From assembly GCF_902381825.1 (NCBI RefSeq), contig NZ_LR698973.1, forward strand, positions 835,262 through 899,261: a DNA stretch of 64,000 nucleotides. The letters are read 5' to 3'. The position numbers and the translations under genes are program-made. The DNA is from Pseudocoprococcus catus. GTDB lineage: Bacteria; Bacillota; Clostridia; Lachnospirales; Lachnospiraceae. The notes under the pieces were generated by a model, which did not search any database, was not told where the DNA came from, and saw only the letters and a program-made list of their open reading frames with translations. Positions 44,050-53,273 of this stretch are shown here, in pieces. The stretch's first letter is position 1; each line of letters begins with the position of its first letter.

Positions 44050-44189
44050 AGTATATTGATGTGGAATATACTCTGCCTAATGGACAAAAAGTGAAAATCC
44101 AGAGTTGTTGACTTATAAAAAGAGATAATATAAGCAAAAGAAAAGTCCTGACAAATAAACGACCGTTTACTATTATGAAGGTGTAAACG

Positions 44190-44267
44190 ATGGGACCGAT
44201 CTGTATCAAGAATGAATATAAGCGGAAAGGATATGGTAAAATCCTGCTTGATTATTCATTGGAGTAA
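44190..44267 (+). pseudogene. GNAT acetyltransferase remnant
   Basis: The frame encodes MGPICIKNEYKRKGYGKILL and five more residues, then stops. KRKGYGK is the acetyl-CoA-binding motif A (R/Q-x-x-G-x-G/A). Sequence before and after within 44050-44389 is consistent with further decayed coding sequence, but no other intact frame is present. Confidence 0.6.
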
Positions 44268-44389
44268 CTGATAAGGGATATGGACGATTTTCGCCTTCGT
44301 ATTACTTTTTAACATATGGATTCTATTAAAAAAGGTAAATCCAACGTATACTGCGTCATTTAAGGAAAGATGAAATAAAAGGAGAAAAT

Positions 44390-45301
44390 ATGGAATCAGA
44401 TATAATTAAAATCAGCCACTTGAATAAAAGCTTTGGCGAAGTAAAAGCGGTAAATGATTTGAGCTTTCGTGTGAAAAAAGGAGAATTGTTTGCATTTCTA
44501 GGAGTAAACGGTGCAGGGAAAAGTACAACCATTTCTATTCTTTGTGGACTGCTGAAAAAAGACAGTGGAACGGTTCAGGTAAACAGAATAGAAACTGACA
44601 AAGCCGGCGCACAGACAAAAAGGATGCTTGGTGTTGTATTTCAGGATAGCGTACTTGATAAACCACTTACGGTGAAAGAGAACCTAATGAGCAGAGCTGC
44701 TTTGTACGGCATTACAGGAAATGCTTTTGATAAGAGATTACAGGAGCTGGTCGAGATTTTGAATTTTGATGAGTTTTTAAACAGACCTGTAGGTAAGCTG
44801 TCGGGAGGTCAGAGAAGAAGAATTGATATTGCCCGTGCATTATTGCACAGACCGGAAATTTTGATTCTTGATGAGCCTACCACAGGGCTTGATCCACAGA
44901 CAAGACAGTTAATCTGGAATGTTATCGAGAAGCTTCAGAAAACAGAAAATATGACAGTATTTCTGACTACACATTATATGGAAGAGGCTGCCAATGCCGG
45001 GTATGTTGTGATTCTTGATAAAGGAAGTGTTGCAGCAGAAGGCACACCGTTTGAACTTAAAAATGATTATGTACAGGATATAGTGTCTGTTTATGGTGTT
45101 TCCGAGGATGAAATAAAGACATTAAACAGGGAGTATAAAAAAATACGTGACGGATATCAGATAAAAGTAAAAAATACGAAAGAAGCTACGGAGCTTATTG
45201 TAGAGCATCAGGATCTATTCATGGATTATGAAGTAGTAAAAGGCGGAATGGATGATGTATTTCTTGCAGTCACAGGGAAAAAGCTAGGAGGTGAGCATTG
45301 A
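44390..45301 (+). CDS. ABC-2 exporter ATP-binding protein
   Basis: 303 residues. Walker A LGVNGAGKSTT, Q loop VVFQDSVLD, signature LSGGQRRRIDIARAL, Walker B ILILDEPTTGLD and the H-loop LTTHYMEEA are intact; the C-terminal DrrA-like extension (about 225-300) is typical of drug or lantibiotic exporters. AAAGGAGAAA precedes the ATG. The stop overlaps the permease start by one base. A TetR gene follows, suggesting drug-responsive control. Confidence 0.93.
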   Translation: MESDIIKISHLNKSFGEVKAVNDLSFRVKKGELFAFLGVNGAGKSTTISILCGLLKKDSGTVQVNRIETDKAGAQTKRMLGVVFQDSVLDKPLTVKENLMSRAALYGITGNAFDKRLQELVEILNFDEFLNRPVGKLSGGQRRRIDIARALLHRPEILILDEPTTGLDPQTRQLIWNVIEKLQKTENMTVFLTTHYMEEAANAGYVVILDKGSVAAEGTPFELKNDYVQDIVSVYGVSEDEIKTLNREYKKIRDGYQIKVKNTKEATELIVEHQDLFMDYEVVKGGMDDVFLAVTGKKLGGEH

Positions 45302-46200
45302 TGAGAACAGTATTGGCATTAATGAACAGGAACAGAAAATTGTTTTTTAAAGATAAAGGTATGTTGTTTACAGCAATGATCACACCAGTTATTCTGATTG
45401 TTCTGTATGCTACATTTCTTGCAAGGGTTTTCAAAGATTCTTTTACAGCAGCAATTCCGGATATGATCACGATTTCGGATAAGCTTATTAATGGAACCGT
45501 GGCAGCACAACTGACAGCATCACTTATGGCAGTAAGCTGTATTACTGTAACATTCTGCGTGAATCTGACTATGGTGCAGGACAAGGCAAATGGAACAAGG
45601 AAGGATTTTGATGTTTCACCTGTCAGCAAGGGCAAAATTTATTTGGGATATTTTCTGTCAACAGTAGCTAATTCATTGATGGTCAATGGAATTGCGTTTA
45701 TATTATGTCTGGGATATCTGCTTAAAATGGGATGGTATATGAATGTAGCAGAGGTATTATGGGTTTTATTTGATATGATATTGCTCGTCCTGTTTGGAAG
45801 TACGCTTTCAAGTATCATTAGCTTTCCGTTGACAACACAGGGACAGCTTTCGGCTGTGGGTACAATTGTCAGCGCAGGATATGGTTTTATATGTGGTGCT
45901 TATATGCCGATTTCAAATTTTGGTTCAGGTCTTCAGAAGGCACTGTCTTATCTTCCGAGTACATATGCCACTTCATTGATTAAGAATCATATGCTTCACG
46001 GAGTATTCATGGAGATGGAGAGAAAAAATTATCCGGATGAAATGGTTGAAGCGATAAGAGATACTCTTGATTGCAATCCGGTATTTCATGGAAATGTGGT
46101 AGGTGTAAATCAGATGATCGGTATTATGATGGGAAGTATAGCTGTATTTGGAATTATTTATTATTTTGTTACATTGCTGCCAGAGGGGGAAGGCAGATGA
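45301..46200 (+). CDS. ABC-2 type permease
   Basis: 299 residues. ATG at 45301 shares its A with the stop of the ATPase gene (TGATG), with AGGAGGTGAG upstream. Six membrane helices are predicted: one near 20-40, the rest between 55 and 290, with a large loop containing the conserved ABC-2 NDLM-like stretch (DKANGTRKDFDVSPVSKGK). It is the membrane part of the exporter with 44390-45301. Confidence 0.9.
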   Translation: MRTVLALMNRNRKLFFKDKGMLFTAMITPVILIVLYATFLARVFKDSFTAAIPDMITISDKLINGTVAAQLTASLMAVSCITVTFCVNLTMVQDKANGTRKDFDVSPVSKGKIYLGYFLSTVANSLMVNGIAFILCLGYLLKMGWYMNVAEVLWVLFDMILLVLFGSTLSSIISFPLTTQGQLSAVGTIVSAGYGFICGAYMPISNFGSGLQKALSYLPSTYATSLIKNHMLHGVFMEMERKNYPDEMVEAIRDTLDCNPVFHGNVVGVNQMIGIMMGSIAVFGIIYYFVTLLPEGEGR

Positions 46201-46208
46201 TACAATTA

Positions 46209-46228
46209 AAGTTACCAAAAGGTAACTT
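46209..46228 (+). promoter_or_regulatory. Dyad before the TetR gene
   Basis: A perfect 8-4-8 inverted repeat, AAGTTACC-AAAA-GGTAACTT, in the 56-bp gap between permease and TetR genes. It is a candidate TetR-family operator. Confidence 0.55.
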
Positions 46229-46256
46229 GATGGCAGATTTAAATTAGGAGATAGAC

Positions 46257-46871
46257 ATGGAAAGCAAAGAAAAGAACACAAAGGAAAAAATATTGGAAGA
46301 AGCCTTAAAGTTATTTGCATAGAGTGGATATATGGGAACATCCATGAATGATATTGCTTCAAAACTTGGAGTAACCAAGGCTGCATTGTATAAGCATTAT
46401 AAAAGCAAGCAGGAGATATTGGACAGTATTATTGAAAAGATGAATGAATTGGATATTGCGAGAGTAAAGCAGTATGAAATGCCGGAGGGTGATCTGGAAA
46501 AGGTTACAGCCGAGTATAAAGAAACGGCATTTGATAAGATCAAGCAGTTCACAAAGGTTCAGTTCCTTCATTGGACAGAGGAAGAGTTTTCAAGCTGTTT
46601 CCGTAAGATGCTGACATTGGAACAGTACAGGGAACCGCAGATGGCACAGTTATATCAGAATTATCTTGTGAGCGGACCATTAACTTATATGGAAGCTTTG
46701 TTTTCAGGAATGCTGGGAGATGCAGGAAAAGCCAGACAGACAGCACTTGATTTTTATGGACCTATTTTTTTACTTTACAGCATATATGATGGAACAGAAA
46801 ACAAGAGCCATGTGATAAAGCTACTGGAAGAGCATATGGATCAATTTTTACAGGAAATGCAGATAAGATGA
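46257..46871 (+). pseudogene. TetR-family regulator interrupted by an amber codon
   Basis: ATG at 46257 follows TTAGGAG and encodes MESKEKNTKEKILEEALKLF and Ala, then TAG at 46320-46322, then SGYMGTSMNDIASKLGVTKAAL in the same frame to 46871. One base change (for example CAG or GAG to TAG) accounts for it. The stop lies in helix 1 of the HTH domain. An in-frame ATG at 46332 could give a 179-residue protein lacking helix 1. Unless TAG is read through, the repressor is probably lost and the exporter constitutive. Confidence 0.88.
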
Positions 46872-47034
46872 AAGGGTGAAACGATTTGATCGATGATTCA
46901 GAACGAGTATCTTTACAGAATTTGAAGGCAGTTACTGAGTGGTACAAAAGCATTAATTAGGCTCAGTTGAATTATGCATAACGTTACAGTATAGAAGAAG
47001 TGATACTATGAAAGTAGAAATAGTGGAGAGATTT

Positions 47035-47781
47035 ATGGAATATATTAAAGTGACAAACGAGAATATAGACAAAGAGCACATATGCTGTGCTATTTCCAAT
47101 AACAACGATATTCAGGTGTCATCCAAAAAAGAATGGTTAAAAGAGCAATTTAGGGAGGGGCTTGTTTTTCTGAAAAGTGTAGAACGGGGGAAGTGCTTTA
47201 TTGAGTATCTGCCTGCTGAAAATGCATGGAATCCGATTACTGCAGATGGCTATATGTATATTGACTGCCTGTGGGTAGCCGGTTCTTTCAAAGGACATGG
47301 TTATGGAGCAGATCTGCTGGATGCCTGTATGGAGGACAGTAAGAGCAAGGGGAAAAAAGGGCTGTGTATATTATCTTCCGGGAAGAAAAAACCATTTTTG
47401 TCAGATCCAAAATTCCTGCGGTATAAGGGATTCAAGGTTTGCGATGAAGCGGACAACGGGATTCAGTTATGGTATTTGCCATTTGCAGCAGATGCGCCTT
47501 TGCCTGAATTTAAGGAATGTGCCAGACATCCCCATATCGAGGAGAAGGGCTATGTTTTATATTATACCAGCCAGTGTCCGTTTAATGCGAAATATGTTCC
47601 GATTGTAGAAGAAGTTGCAAGAGAAAATGGCGTATCATTCCAGGCTATTCATTTACAGAGTAAAGAAGAAGCGCAGAATGCCCCTACTCCGGTTACAACT
47701 TATGCGTTGTTTTATAATGGGGCATATTTAACCAACGAGCAGATGAATGACAGGAAATTTTTGAAATTGTTATCAAAGTAA
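47035..47781 (+). CDS. YoaP-like GNAT acetyltransferase
   Basis: 248 residues from MEYIKVTNENIDKEHICCAI at 47035, chosen because GGAGAG lies just upstream and homologues start there; an upstream ATG at 47008 is in the same frame. The acetyltransferase motif A is GSFKGHGYGADLLDACMED (about 95). The C-terminal third (HIEEKGYVLYYTSQCPFNAKY) is the YoaP domain with a thioredoxin-like CPFN motif. Substrate unknown. Between 46872 and 47007 only a short frame ending VTEWYKSIN is seen, of no known origin. Confidence 0.88.
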   Translation: MEYIKVTNENIDKEHICCAISNNNDIQVSSKKEWLKEQFREGLVFLKSVERGKCFIEYLPAENAWNPITADGYMYIDCLWVAGSFKGHGYGADLLDACMEDSKSKGKKGLCILSSGKKKPFLSDPKFLRYKGFKVCDEADNGIQLWYLPFAADAPLPEFKECARHPHIEEKGYVLYYTSQCPFNAKYVPIVEEVARENGVSFQAIHLQSKEEAQNAPTPVTTYALFYNGAYLTNEQMNDRKFLKLLSK

Positions 47782-47824
47782 ATGAAAAATAGATGGAAGC
47801 TGTAATCCTGGAATATTTTCACTT

Positions 47825-48001
47825 GTGAGCGTTCCAAACATTGTTGGCTGTGTCGGAGCTGCAATCATAATTATTGCAGCAATAGCAACACCAATAGCAA
47901 AATCACAGCATATGCGTGAGATATGGTTTTATGTAATGTCCGGTGGAGTGATGCTAAAGATTGTAGTTATGGAAATCGCAAGAATTATACAGATGTTTTA
48001 G
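47825..48001 (+). CDS. Possible small membrane protein or membrane-protein fragment
   Basis: A GTG-started frame of 58 residues with two hydrophobic stretches (VGCVGAAIIIIAAIATPIA and YVMSGGVMLKIVVMEIARII). The ribosome-binding site is poor. The frame is open upstream to 47784, so it could be the tail of a larger decayed gene. No family recognised. Confidence 0.35.
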   Translation: MSVPNIVGCVGAAIIIIAAIATPIAKSQHMREIWFYVMSGGVMLKIVVMEIARIIQMF

Positions 48002-48011
48002 GAGTGTTTTC

Positions 48012-48260
48012 ATGAGAGTAGAGACAGAAAGAATGTATCTTTATCCCTTAAGAGATGAAGAAATGCGGTTGGTTATTGAAAAAGAATCTGATCCTGAGAT
48101 GAAACAGGCTTACACGGAGATGCTTGAAGGGAGTCTTTCAAATTCTGATAAGAGAATATGGTATGCAATCTGGAATATGGAATTAAAAGATGAATCAGGA
48201 ATTATAGTAGGTGATTTTTGCTTTAAGGGATTTGGAGCTGATTATGTAGAATTGGAGTAA
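48012..48260 (+). pseudogene. Truncated GNAT acetyltransferase (N-terminal part)
   Basis: 82 residues beginning METER-like (MRVETERMYLYPL), the usual start of RimJ-like GNATs. It ends at GDFCFKGFGADYVELE just before the acetyl-CoA motif A expected there (GYGI...RGKGYA in relatives), so about half the domain is missing. TTAGGAGTG precedes the ATG. The next gene begins five bases later, consistent with a deletion that fused the two. Confidence 0.7.
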
Positions 48261-48265
48261 TAATT

Positions 48266-48649
48266 ATGAGAATTGAACATGTTGCACTTTATGTAAAAGA
48301 TTTGGAAAATGCGAAAAAATTCTTTATGAAATATTTGGGAGCAAAATCAAATGATGGATATCATAATCAGAAAACAGGCTTTTGTTCTTATTTTCTCACA
48401 TTTGAGGATGGTGCACGTATTGAAATCATGAATATACCGGAAATGGCTGATTTACCGAAGAAACTAGCTCGTACTGGATATTCACATATAGCTTTTAGCG
48501 TGGGAAGCATAGAAAAAGTGGATGCATTGACAGCAGAATTAAAAGCGGATGGTTATGAGGTTATCAGTGGACCACGGACTACGGGTGATGGATATTACGA
48601 AAGCTGTATCGTTGCGGTTGAGGATAATCAAATTGAGATCACAGTATAA
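48266..48649 (+). CDS. VOC-family (glyoxalase-like) protein
   Basis: 127 residues with two beta-alpha-beta-beta-beta modules: MRIEHVALYVKDLENAKKFF starts the first (metal-ligand His5 in the usual place), GYSHIAFSVGS the second, ending IEITV. The metal site (His5, Glu in ARIEIMN, His in SHIAFSV, Glu in IEITV) looks complete. Substrate unknown; lactoylglutathione lyase-like or antibiotic-binding roles are possible. Ribosome-binding site GGAGTAAT. Confidence 0.88.
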   Translation: MRIEHVALYVKDLENAKKFFMKYLGAKSNDGYHNQKTGFCSYFLTFEDGARIEIMNIPEMADLPKKLARTGYSHIAFSVGSIEKVDALTAELKADGYEVISGPRTTGDGYYESCIVAVEDNQIEITV

Positions 48650-48682
48650 TTTGAAAATGCAGGCATTTGAAAGGAAAAAAAC

Positions 48683-48997
48683 ATGGCTTCAGGCAAAGAA
48701 TATTTACATTTTATATTAGAGCAGTTATCTGATTTAGAAGAAATTAATTATCGTGCAATGATGGGAGAGTATATCTTATATTATCGGAGCAGGATTGCCG
48801 GAGGCATATATGATGACAGGTTACTTGTGAAACCAACAAAATCTGCAGTTTCTTACATGGTAACTGCGACTTATGAATTACCGTATGAAGGGGCAAAAGA
48901 GATGTTGTTAGTAGAAGACGTTGACAGTAAAGAATATCTGACTGGACTCTTTAAGGCAATGTATGATGAATTGCCGGTTCATAAAGCACATAAATAG
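48683..48997 (+). CDS. TfoX/Sxy N-terminal domain protein
   Basis: 104 residues consisting of a single TfoX-N domain: YRAMMGEYILYYRSRIAGGIYDDRLLVKPT is typical (given here as YRAMMGEYILYYR). In Gram-negatives the domain belongs to competence regulators, but standalone forms in Firmicutes have no known role. GAAAGGAAAAAA precedes the ATG. A terminator follows. Confidence 0.88.
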   Translation: MASGKEYLHFILEQLSDLEEINYRAMMGEYILYYRSRIAGGIYDDRLLVKPTKSAVSYMVTATYELPYEGAKEMLLVEDVDSKEYLTGLFKAMYDELPVHKAHK

Positions 48998-49018
48998 AAA
49001 ATGGCTATAAATTAATCA

Positions 49019-49055
49019 AAAAAATCAATCGTAAAATTTTAACGATTGATTTTTT
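49019..49055 (+). terminator. AT-rich terminator after the TfoX-N gene
   Basis: A 10-bp stem (AATCAATCGT and ACGATTGATT) with a 9-base AT loop, then T5. Confidence 0.75.
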
Positions 49056-49107
49056 GTGCATTTATGCATATAATAAAATCAATGAAGTTGGAAAGGATGT
49101 GATTATT

Positions 49108-50361
49108 ATGCGTGAAACGAGAATATTAGAGTTCAAGGAAACGATTACGAATACTTTTTTAAAAACAGTCAGTGCCTTTTCAAATTATGATGGTGGAACA
49201 ATTCTTTTTGGAGTAGATGATGATGGAAATGTAAAAGGCTTGCCGGATGTAAAGCAGGCGTGTCTGGATATCGAAAATAAAATCAATGACAGTATTTCGC
49301 CTCAACCGAACTATACACTTGAAATACAGAATAATGATCAGATGATAAAACTCACTGTAACCAGTGGTCTTCAGAAGCCATATTTGTATAAATCAAAAGC
49401 ATACAAAAGAAATGATACAGCGACGATAGAGGTAGATACTCTGGAATTTTCAAGACTTGTATTAGACGGCAAAAATATTAGATTTGAAGAACTGCCTTGT
49501 AAAGATCAGGATCTGTCTTTCGAAGTTTTACAGTGTAAGCTGAAAGAAAGTATTCAGATTGAAACTTTTAATCAAGATACATTGAGAACATTGAACTTGT
49601 ATGACAATGTAAATGGTTTTAATAATGCAGCAGGGCTTTTGGCGGATAAAAATCATTTTCCGGGAATTGATATTGTCAAGTTCGGGGAAAATATCAGCAT
49701 TATTCAAAAGAGAACAACGATTGAAAATACATCCGTTTTGGATGCGTATGAAAAGGCACTTGCTGTATTTAGGGACTACTATCAGTATGAAGTAATACAA
49801 GGTGCAGACAGAAAGAAGATGGAAAAAATACCAGAAGCAGCCTTCAGAGAAGCAATTGCAAATGCTCTGATCCATAGGGTATGGGATGTGGATTCACACA
49901 TCAGAGTTTCTATGTTTGATGACAGAGTAGAAGTTGTATCTCCAGGTGGATTGCCGTCCGGAATAACAGCGGAAGAATATTTGTCAGGTAAACTTTCCGT
50001 TTTAAGAAACAGAAATCTTGCAAATGTGTTTTATAGATTAGGATTTGTTGAGATATTTGGAACCGGAATTACAAGGATAAAACAACTGTATGCAGAAGGT
50101 CTGATGAAACCGGATTTTGAAGTGTCAGAGAATGCTATAAAAATTGTGCTTCCTTTATTTGAAAAGGATGCTAATTTAAGCGAAGACGAAAAAGTAATTT
50201 ATAAACTCTTAAGCAAGACTATGCTGAAACCAATAAGTGAAATTGCACCATATGTCCCATTTGGCAAATCAAAAACAACACAATTACTGAAAGCTATGGA
50301 GAAAAAGGGTGTGATTGCAGTTGAAGGAAAAGGCAGAGGAACAAAATATATCATTAAGTGA
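49108..50361 (+). CDS. AlbA_2 / HATPase_c_4 regulator-like protein
   Basis: 417 residues from MRETRILEFKET at 49108, with AAAGGATGTG upstream. An AlbA_2 domain (about 1-110; FLKTVSAFSNYDGGTILFGV), a GHKL-like HATPase_c_4 domain (about 240-350; AFREAIANALIHR, VEVVSPGGLPSGI) and a C-terminal winged helix (EDEKVIYKLL, GKSKTTQLLKAMEKKGVI). Such proteins are often mislabelled RecG-like helicases; they are probable DNA-binding regulators and are frequent in defence and accessory islands. Confidence 0.88.
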   Translation: MRETRILEFKETITNTFLKTVSAFSNYDGGTILFGVDDDGNVKGLPDVKQACLDIENKINDSISPQPNYTLEIQNNDQMIKLTVTSGLQKPYLYKSKAYKRNDTATIEVDTLEFSRLVLDGKNIRFEELPCKDQDLSFEVLQCKLKESIQIETFNQDTLRTLNLYDNVNGFNNAAGLLADKNHFPGIDIVKFGENISIIQKRTTIENTSVLDAYEKALAVFRDYYQYEVIQGADRKKMEKIPEAAFREAIANALIHRVWDVDSHIRVSMFDDRVEVVSPGGLPSGITAEEYLSGKLSVLRNRNLANVFYRLGFVEIFGTGITRIKQLYAEGLMKPDFEVSENAIKIVLPLFEKDANLSEDEKVIYKLLSKTMLKPISEIAPYVPFGKSKTTQLLKAMEKKGVIAVEGKGRGTKYIIK

Positions 50362-50419
50362 TTGAGAACATAGCGGGTTCAAATTACACAATCTTTCAAT
50401 AACACAAGGAGAAAATCAT

Positions 50420-50476
50420 ATGATAAAAATTTTATTTTTATGCCACGGCAGGGTGAACGGACTACCGAGTGTGTAG
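50420..50476 (+). pseudogene. Remnant of a low-molecular-weight protein phosphatase gene
   Basis: ATG follows AAGGAGAAA. The first ten codons, MIKILFLCHG, match the start of LMW protein tyrosine phosphatases, but the P-loop (CxxxxxRS) is broken after HGR and the frame stops after 18 codons. The rest of the 477-base gap (50362-50838) holds only short decayed frames and a weak terminator-like element near 50680-50710. Confidence 0.55.
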
Positions 50477-50838
50477 GTAAAAGTGCCGCAGAACTGGGCA
50501 TAGTACGGCAGTCATAGTGCCACGGAACTACTGAAGGACTACTTCTCAGGCGAGTTAAAGTGGATTGTGTAGAAGTAATCGTTAAGAGAGTATATATGTG
50601 AACCCCTTGGGAAAATCGTTAATAGAGTTCTACGGGGAGCCTACTACAGGTGAAAGTTAAGTGAATATTTGAGAGAGGACGTCCTGCAGGTGTGGGGCGT
50701 TTTTGTTTGTGATCTAGTGGAGAAAGCTATTAAGGTATATGATAAGAAATGAGAATTATTATTGAAGTTGTTGAAAAATAATAAAAAGATGGTATAATTA
50801 TAAATAAACAAATTTATATATTTATATGAGGGATAGAT

Positions 50839-51201
50839 ATGGGATTTGGCTCTTATTTTAGAGATCTGAGAATAGAAAAGCAGATTACTCAGAAGCAGAT
50901 AGCTGATGTTATTAAGAAAAAGCCTATGCTAGTGAGTAATGTTGAAAATGGTAAAAATGGTCCGTTTTCGGACAATGATTTGAAGAAAATAGTCTCTTTT
51001 TTGGAATTATCAAAGGATGAAGAAAGACAGTTATATAAGGAAGCCGCAAAGGCGAGAGGAAAGCTACCACAGGAAATGCAAGCATATATCATAAAAAACG
51101 ACGAAGCGTATTACCTGCTCGAAACACTTGCAAGAAACGAGCTTGGAAGCGAGTCTTTGTCTCAAATAATACAAATGGTGGAGGAGCAGATATTATGTTA
51201 A
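50839..51201 (+). CDS. XRE-family regulator of the methyltransferase gene
   Basis: 120 residues. The helix-turn-helix (LRIEKQITQKQIADVIKKKPMLVSNVENG, in part TQKQIADVIKKKPMLVSNVE) is followed by a helical C-terminal half. Its stop overlaps the methyltransferase start by 7 bases, like controller proteins of restriction-modification systems, so it may tune methyltransferase expression. GAGGGATAGAT precedes the ATG. Confidence 0.88.
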   Translation: MGFGSYFRDLRIEKQITQKQIADVIKKKPMLVSNVENGKNGPFSDNDLKKIVSFLELSKDEERQLYKEAAKARGKLPQEMQAYIIKNDEAYYLLETLARNELGSESLSQIIQMVEEQILC

Positions 51202-52760
51202 AAACAATTGATTTGTTTGCGGGAGCCGGTGGGCTTAGTTATGGGTTTGAGTCAACAGGCGAGTTCTTGATTGTAGCTGCAGCAGAGAATAATAAAAATG
51301 CTAGAAAAACATATATTGAAAATCATAAAGGACGTAATGACATCAGATTGATTCCTGATGTTAGAGACTATGATTTTTCGGCTCTTGCATCTGAATTTGA
51401 CGGGATAGATGTGGTTATAGGAGGTCCGCCGTGTCAAGGATTTTCAAATGCAAATAGACAGAAGAATCATATTATAAGCATGAATAATTCTCTGGTAAAA
51501 GAGTATTTCCGCGCTGTTAAGGAAATCCGGCCCAAAGCTTTTGTTATGGAAAATGTTAGCATGCTTTCATCGGAGACTCATAGATTTTATGATTCAGCAA
51601 AAGATCATGATGTTGTGACGTCACTAGGAGTCCAGATGAGAGAAGACGAGTTGGTACTGGCTGATTCCGATTATAATGGATATAGTCTTATGAACATCAT
51701 TCAGGCAGATGCAGTCGCAGATTACAAGATTTCGGATGAGTTGTTTCAATTGCTAAATGTACTATATAAAAATAGGAATAGTGAAGAACGGCTTTCGAAG
51801 TACATAAAGAATAAATCAAAGCTGATTATTGATAAGATTGCTTCACAGGCAGAAGAAGTGAAAAACAATCTTGGCATTTTAAACCGGATAGTTGATATGA
51901 TTAATACGGAGCAGATTAGCGCATGTTTTACAGAGTTAGGTCAATTTATTAAGTTTCAAAAAACATTTCGTCTTAAGGAGGAGCTTGATTCTAACGAAAT
52001 AATATATGAAATAGAAAATGACCTGCAAACAGGGAAGATAATTGCTCGCGTAAAATCCTATTCGGTAATTGAATATGTGAATAAAATATTAGGGGATGAC
52101 TATAAAAAGAACAGCGGGGTGATTAATTCTTTATGGTTTGGTGTTCCCCAGGAACGAAGGCGATTCATAATGATTGGGGTGCGTTCAGATATTATCCAAG
52201 AAAAGGAAATAGAAATGCCGGAAGGTAATGGTGCTGAGATTGTTACGGTAGGGCAAGCAATTGGAGATCTTAGAGATTATGAGGTTGATGAAGAGGATAA
52301 TGAACCGGAAAAACTTCCCTATGACTCCAGTACGGAAAATCTATCGGATTATGCTAGAATTATGAGAAAAGGATCAGAAGGCATCAGTAATCATATTGTA
52401 CCGAAGAGTAGAGATAAAGCAAAGGCAAGGTTTGCGGCACTTAAAGAGGGTGAAAATTTTCATAATCTAGATAATGGATTAAAAGATAATTATGCTGTAC
52501 CGGAAAGAACACAGAATAGTATTTATTTACGATTAGATAGTAATAGGCCAAGTGGAACAGTGATAAACGTTCGAAAGTCGATGTGGATTCATCCAGCTAT
52601 AGATCGTGCAATAAGTGTTAGAGAGGCAGCGAGATTACAATCCTTTCCGGATCGTTTTGTTTTTAAGGGGACAAAAGATGCACAGTATCAACAAGTGGGT
52701 AATGCAGTTCCGCCTTTGATGGCAAAGGGGATTGCTGAGACAGTTTTAAAATATTTATAA
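51195..52760 (+). CDS. DNA (cytosine-5-)-methyltransferase
   Basis: 521 residues. C5-methyltransferase motifs in order: I (DLFAGAGGLS), IV (GGPPCQGFSNANRQ with the catalytic Cys), VI (FVMENVSML), VIII (FGVPQERRRFIMIG), target-recognition region, IX/X (REAARLQSFPDRF and YQQVGNAVPP). About 120 residues separate motifs VI and VIII, longer than in Dcm, as an insertion. All catalytic residues are present, so it should methylate DNA. AGGAG lies in the XRE 3' end. No intact restriction gene follows. Confidence 0.96.
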   Translation: MLKTIDLFAGAGGLSYGFESTGEFLIVAAAENNKNARKTYIENHKGRNDIRLIPDVRDYDFSALASEFDGIDVVIGGPPCQGFSNANRQKNHIISMNNSLVKEYFRAVKEIRPKAFVMENVSMLSSETHRFYDSAKDHDVVTSLGVQMREDELVLADSDYNGYSLMNIIQADAVADYKISDELFQLLNVLYKNRNSEERLSKYIKNKSKLIIDKIASQAEEVKNNLGILNRIVDMINTEQISACFTELGQFIKFQKTFRLKEELDSNEIIYEIENDLQTGKIIARVKSYSVIEYVNKILGDDYKKNSGVINSLWFGVPQERRRFIMIGVRSDIIQEKEIEMPEGNGAEIVTVGQAIGDLRDYEVDEEDNEPEKLPYDSSTENLSDYARIMRKGSEGISNHIVPKSRDKAKARFAALKEGENFHNLDNGLKDNYAVPERTQNSIYLRLDSNRPSGTVINVRKSMWIHPAIDRAISVREAARLQSFPDRFVFKGTKDAQYQQVGNAVPPLMAKGIAETVLKYL

Positions 52761-52802
52761 TTATAGCGCAGGGAATAAAAAACCTGCGCTATAATTATTT
52801 TA
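52759..52802 (+). terminator. Terminator of the methyltransferase gene
   Basis: A perfect 14-bp stem (AATTATAGCGCAGG and CCTGCGCTATAATT) with a 10-base A-rich loop. The next ~200 bases to 53020 are very AT-rich and contain a probable promoter for the following genes. Confidence 0.85.
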
Positions 52803-53020
52803 AAAATAAATTTAAAATAATTTTGATTGTATGAGCGAACGAGAAGACGAAATAACTTGATAATTTTATTATATTTATTTGCAATTTGTAATTAAATGAA
52901 TAGAAGCAATTTTAAAATAACGATAGTATTTTAAAAATAATGAAAAAATGCTTGACACACATAATAAAAGTAGCTTATATTAAATGTAGATACTATGAGT
53001 ATATCGTATGGAGGTATGGT

Positions 53021-53254
53021 ATGAAGAACGAAGAAACCAAAAGAGAGAAATTTGTAAGAATTGCTGAGGCAAGGACAAACAAGATTATTAATATGATTCA
53101 GTTATTGGGAAATTGTTCGAATCAGAGCTTGTATGAGTATTCGCAGAAGGATGTAAATAAGATATTTAATACGATTCAAACGGAACTGGATGAAGCAAAA
53201 AAGAGATATAGTAAGCAGGATAGCCAAAAAGGAAGTAAATTTACACTTGATTAA
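53021..53254 (+). CDS. Small helical protein of the methyltransferase/GHKL cluster
   Basis: 77 residues from MKNEETKREKFVRIAEARTN, with GGAGGT upstream; a longer frame to 52940 lacks a site. It is predicted fully helical and highly charged. Proteins with REKFVRxAExRTNK and a later YEY-x-x-x-DVxKIF pattern occur beside Dcm/GHKL systems, as I recall, but the family has no known activity. The GHKL gene starts 20 bp after its stop, in the same operon. Confidence 0.7.
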   Translation: MKNEETKREKFVRIAEARTNKIINMIQLLGNCSNQSLYEYSQKDVNKIFNTIQTELDEAKKRYSKQDSQKGSKFTLD

Positions 53255-53273
53255 CCGCATGGAGGGGTACAGC

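Noticed and set aside
50441..50710. Possible recombinase or group II intron remnant in the gap before the XRE-methyltransferase genes
   Set aside because: Short decayed frames and some structured-looking sequence were seen, but no domain V, reverse transcriptase or recombinase motif could be identified.
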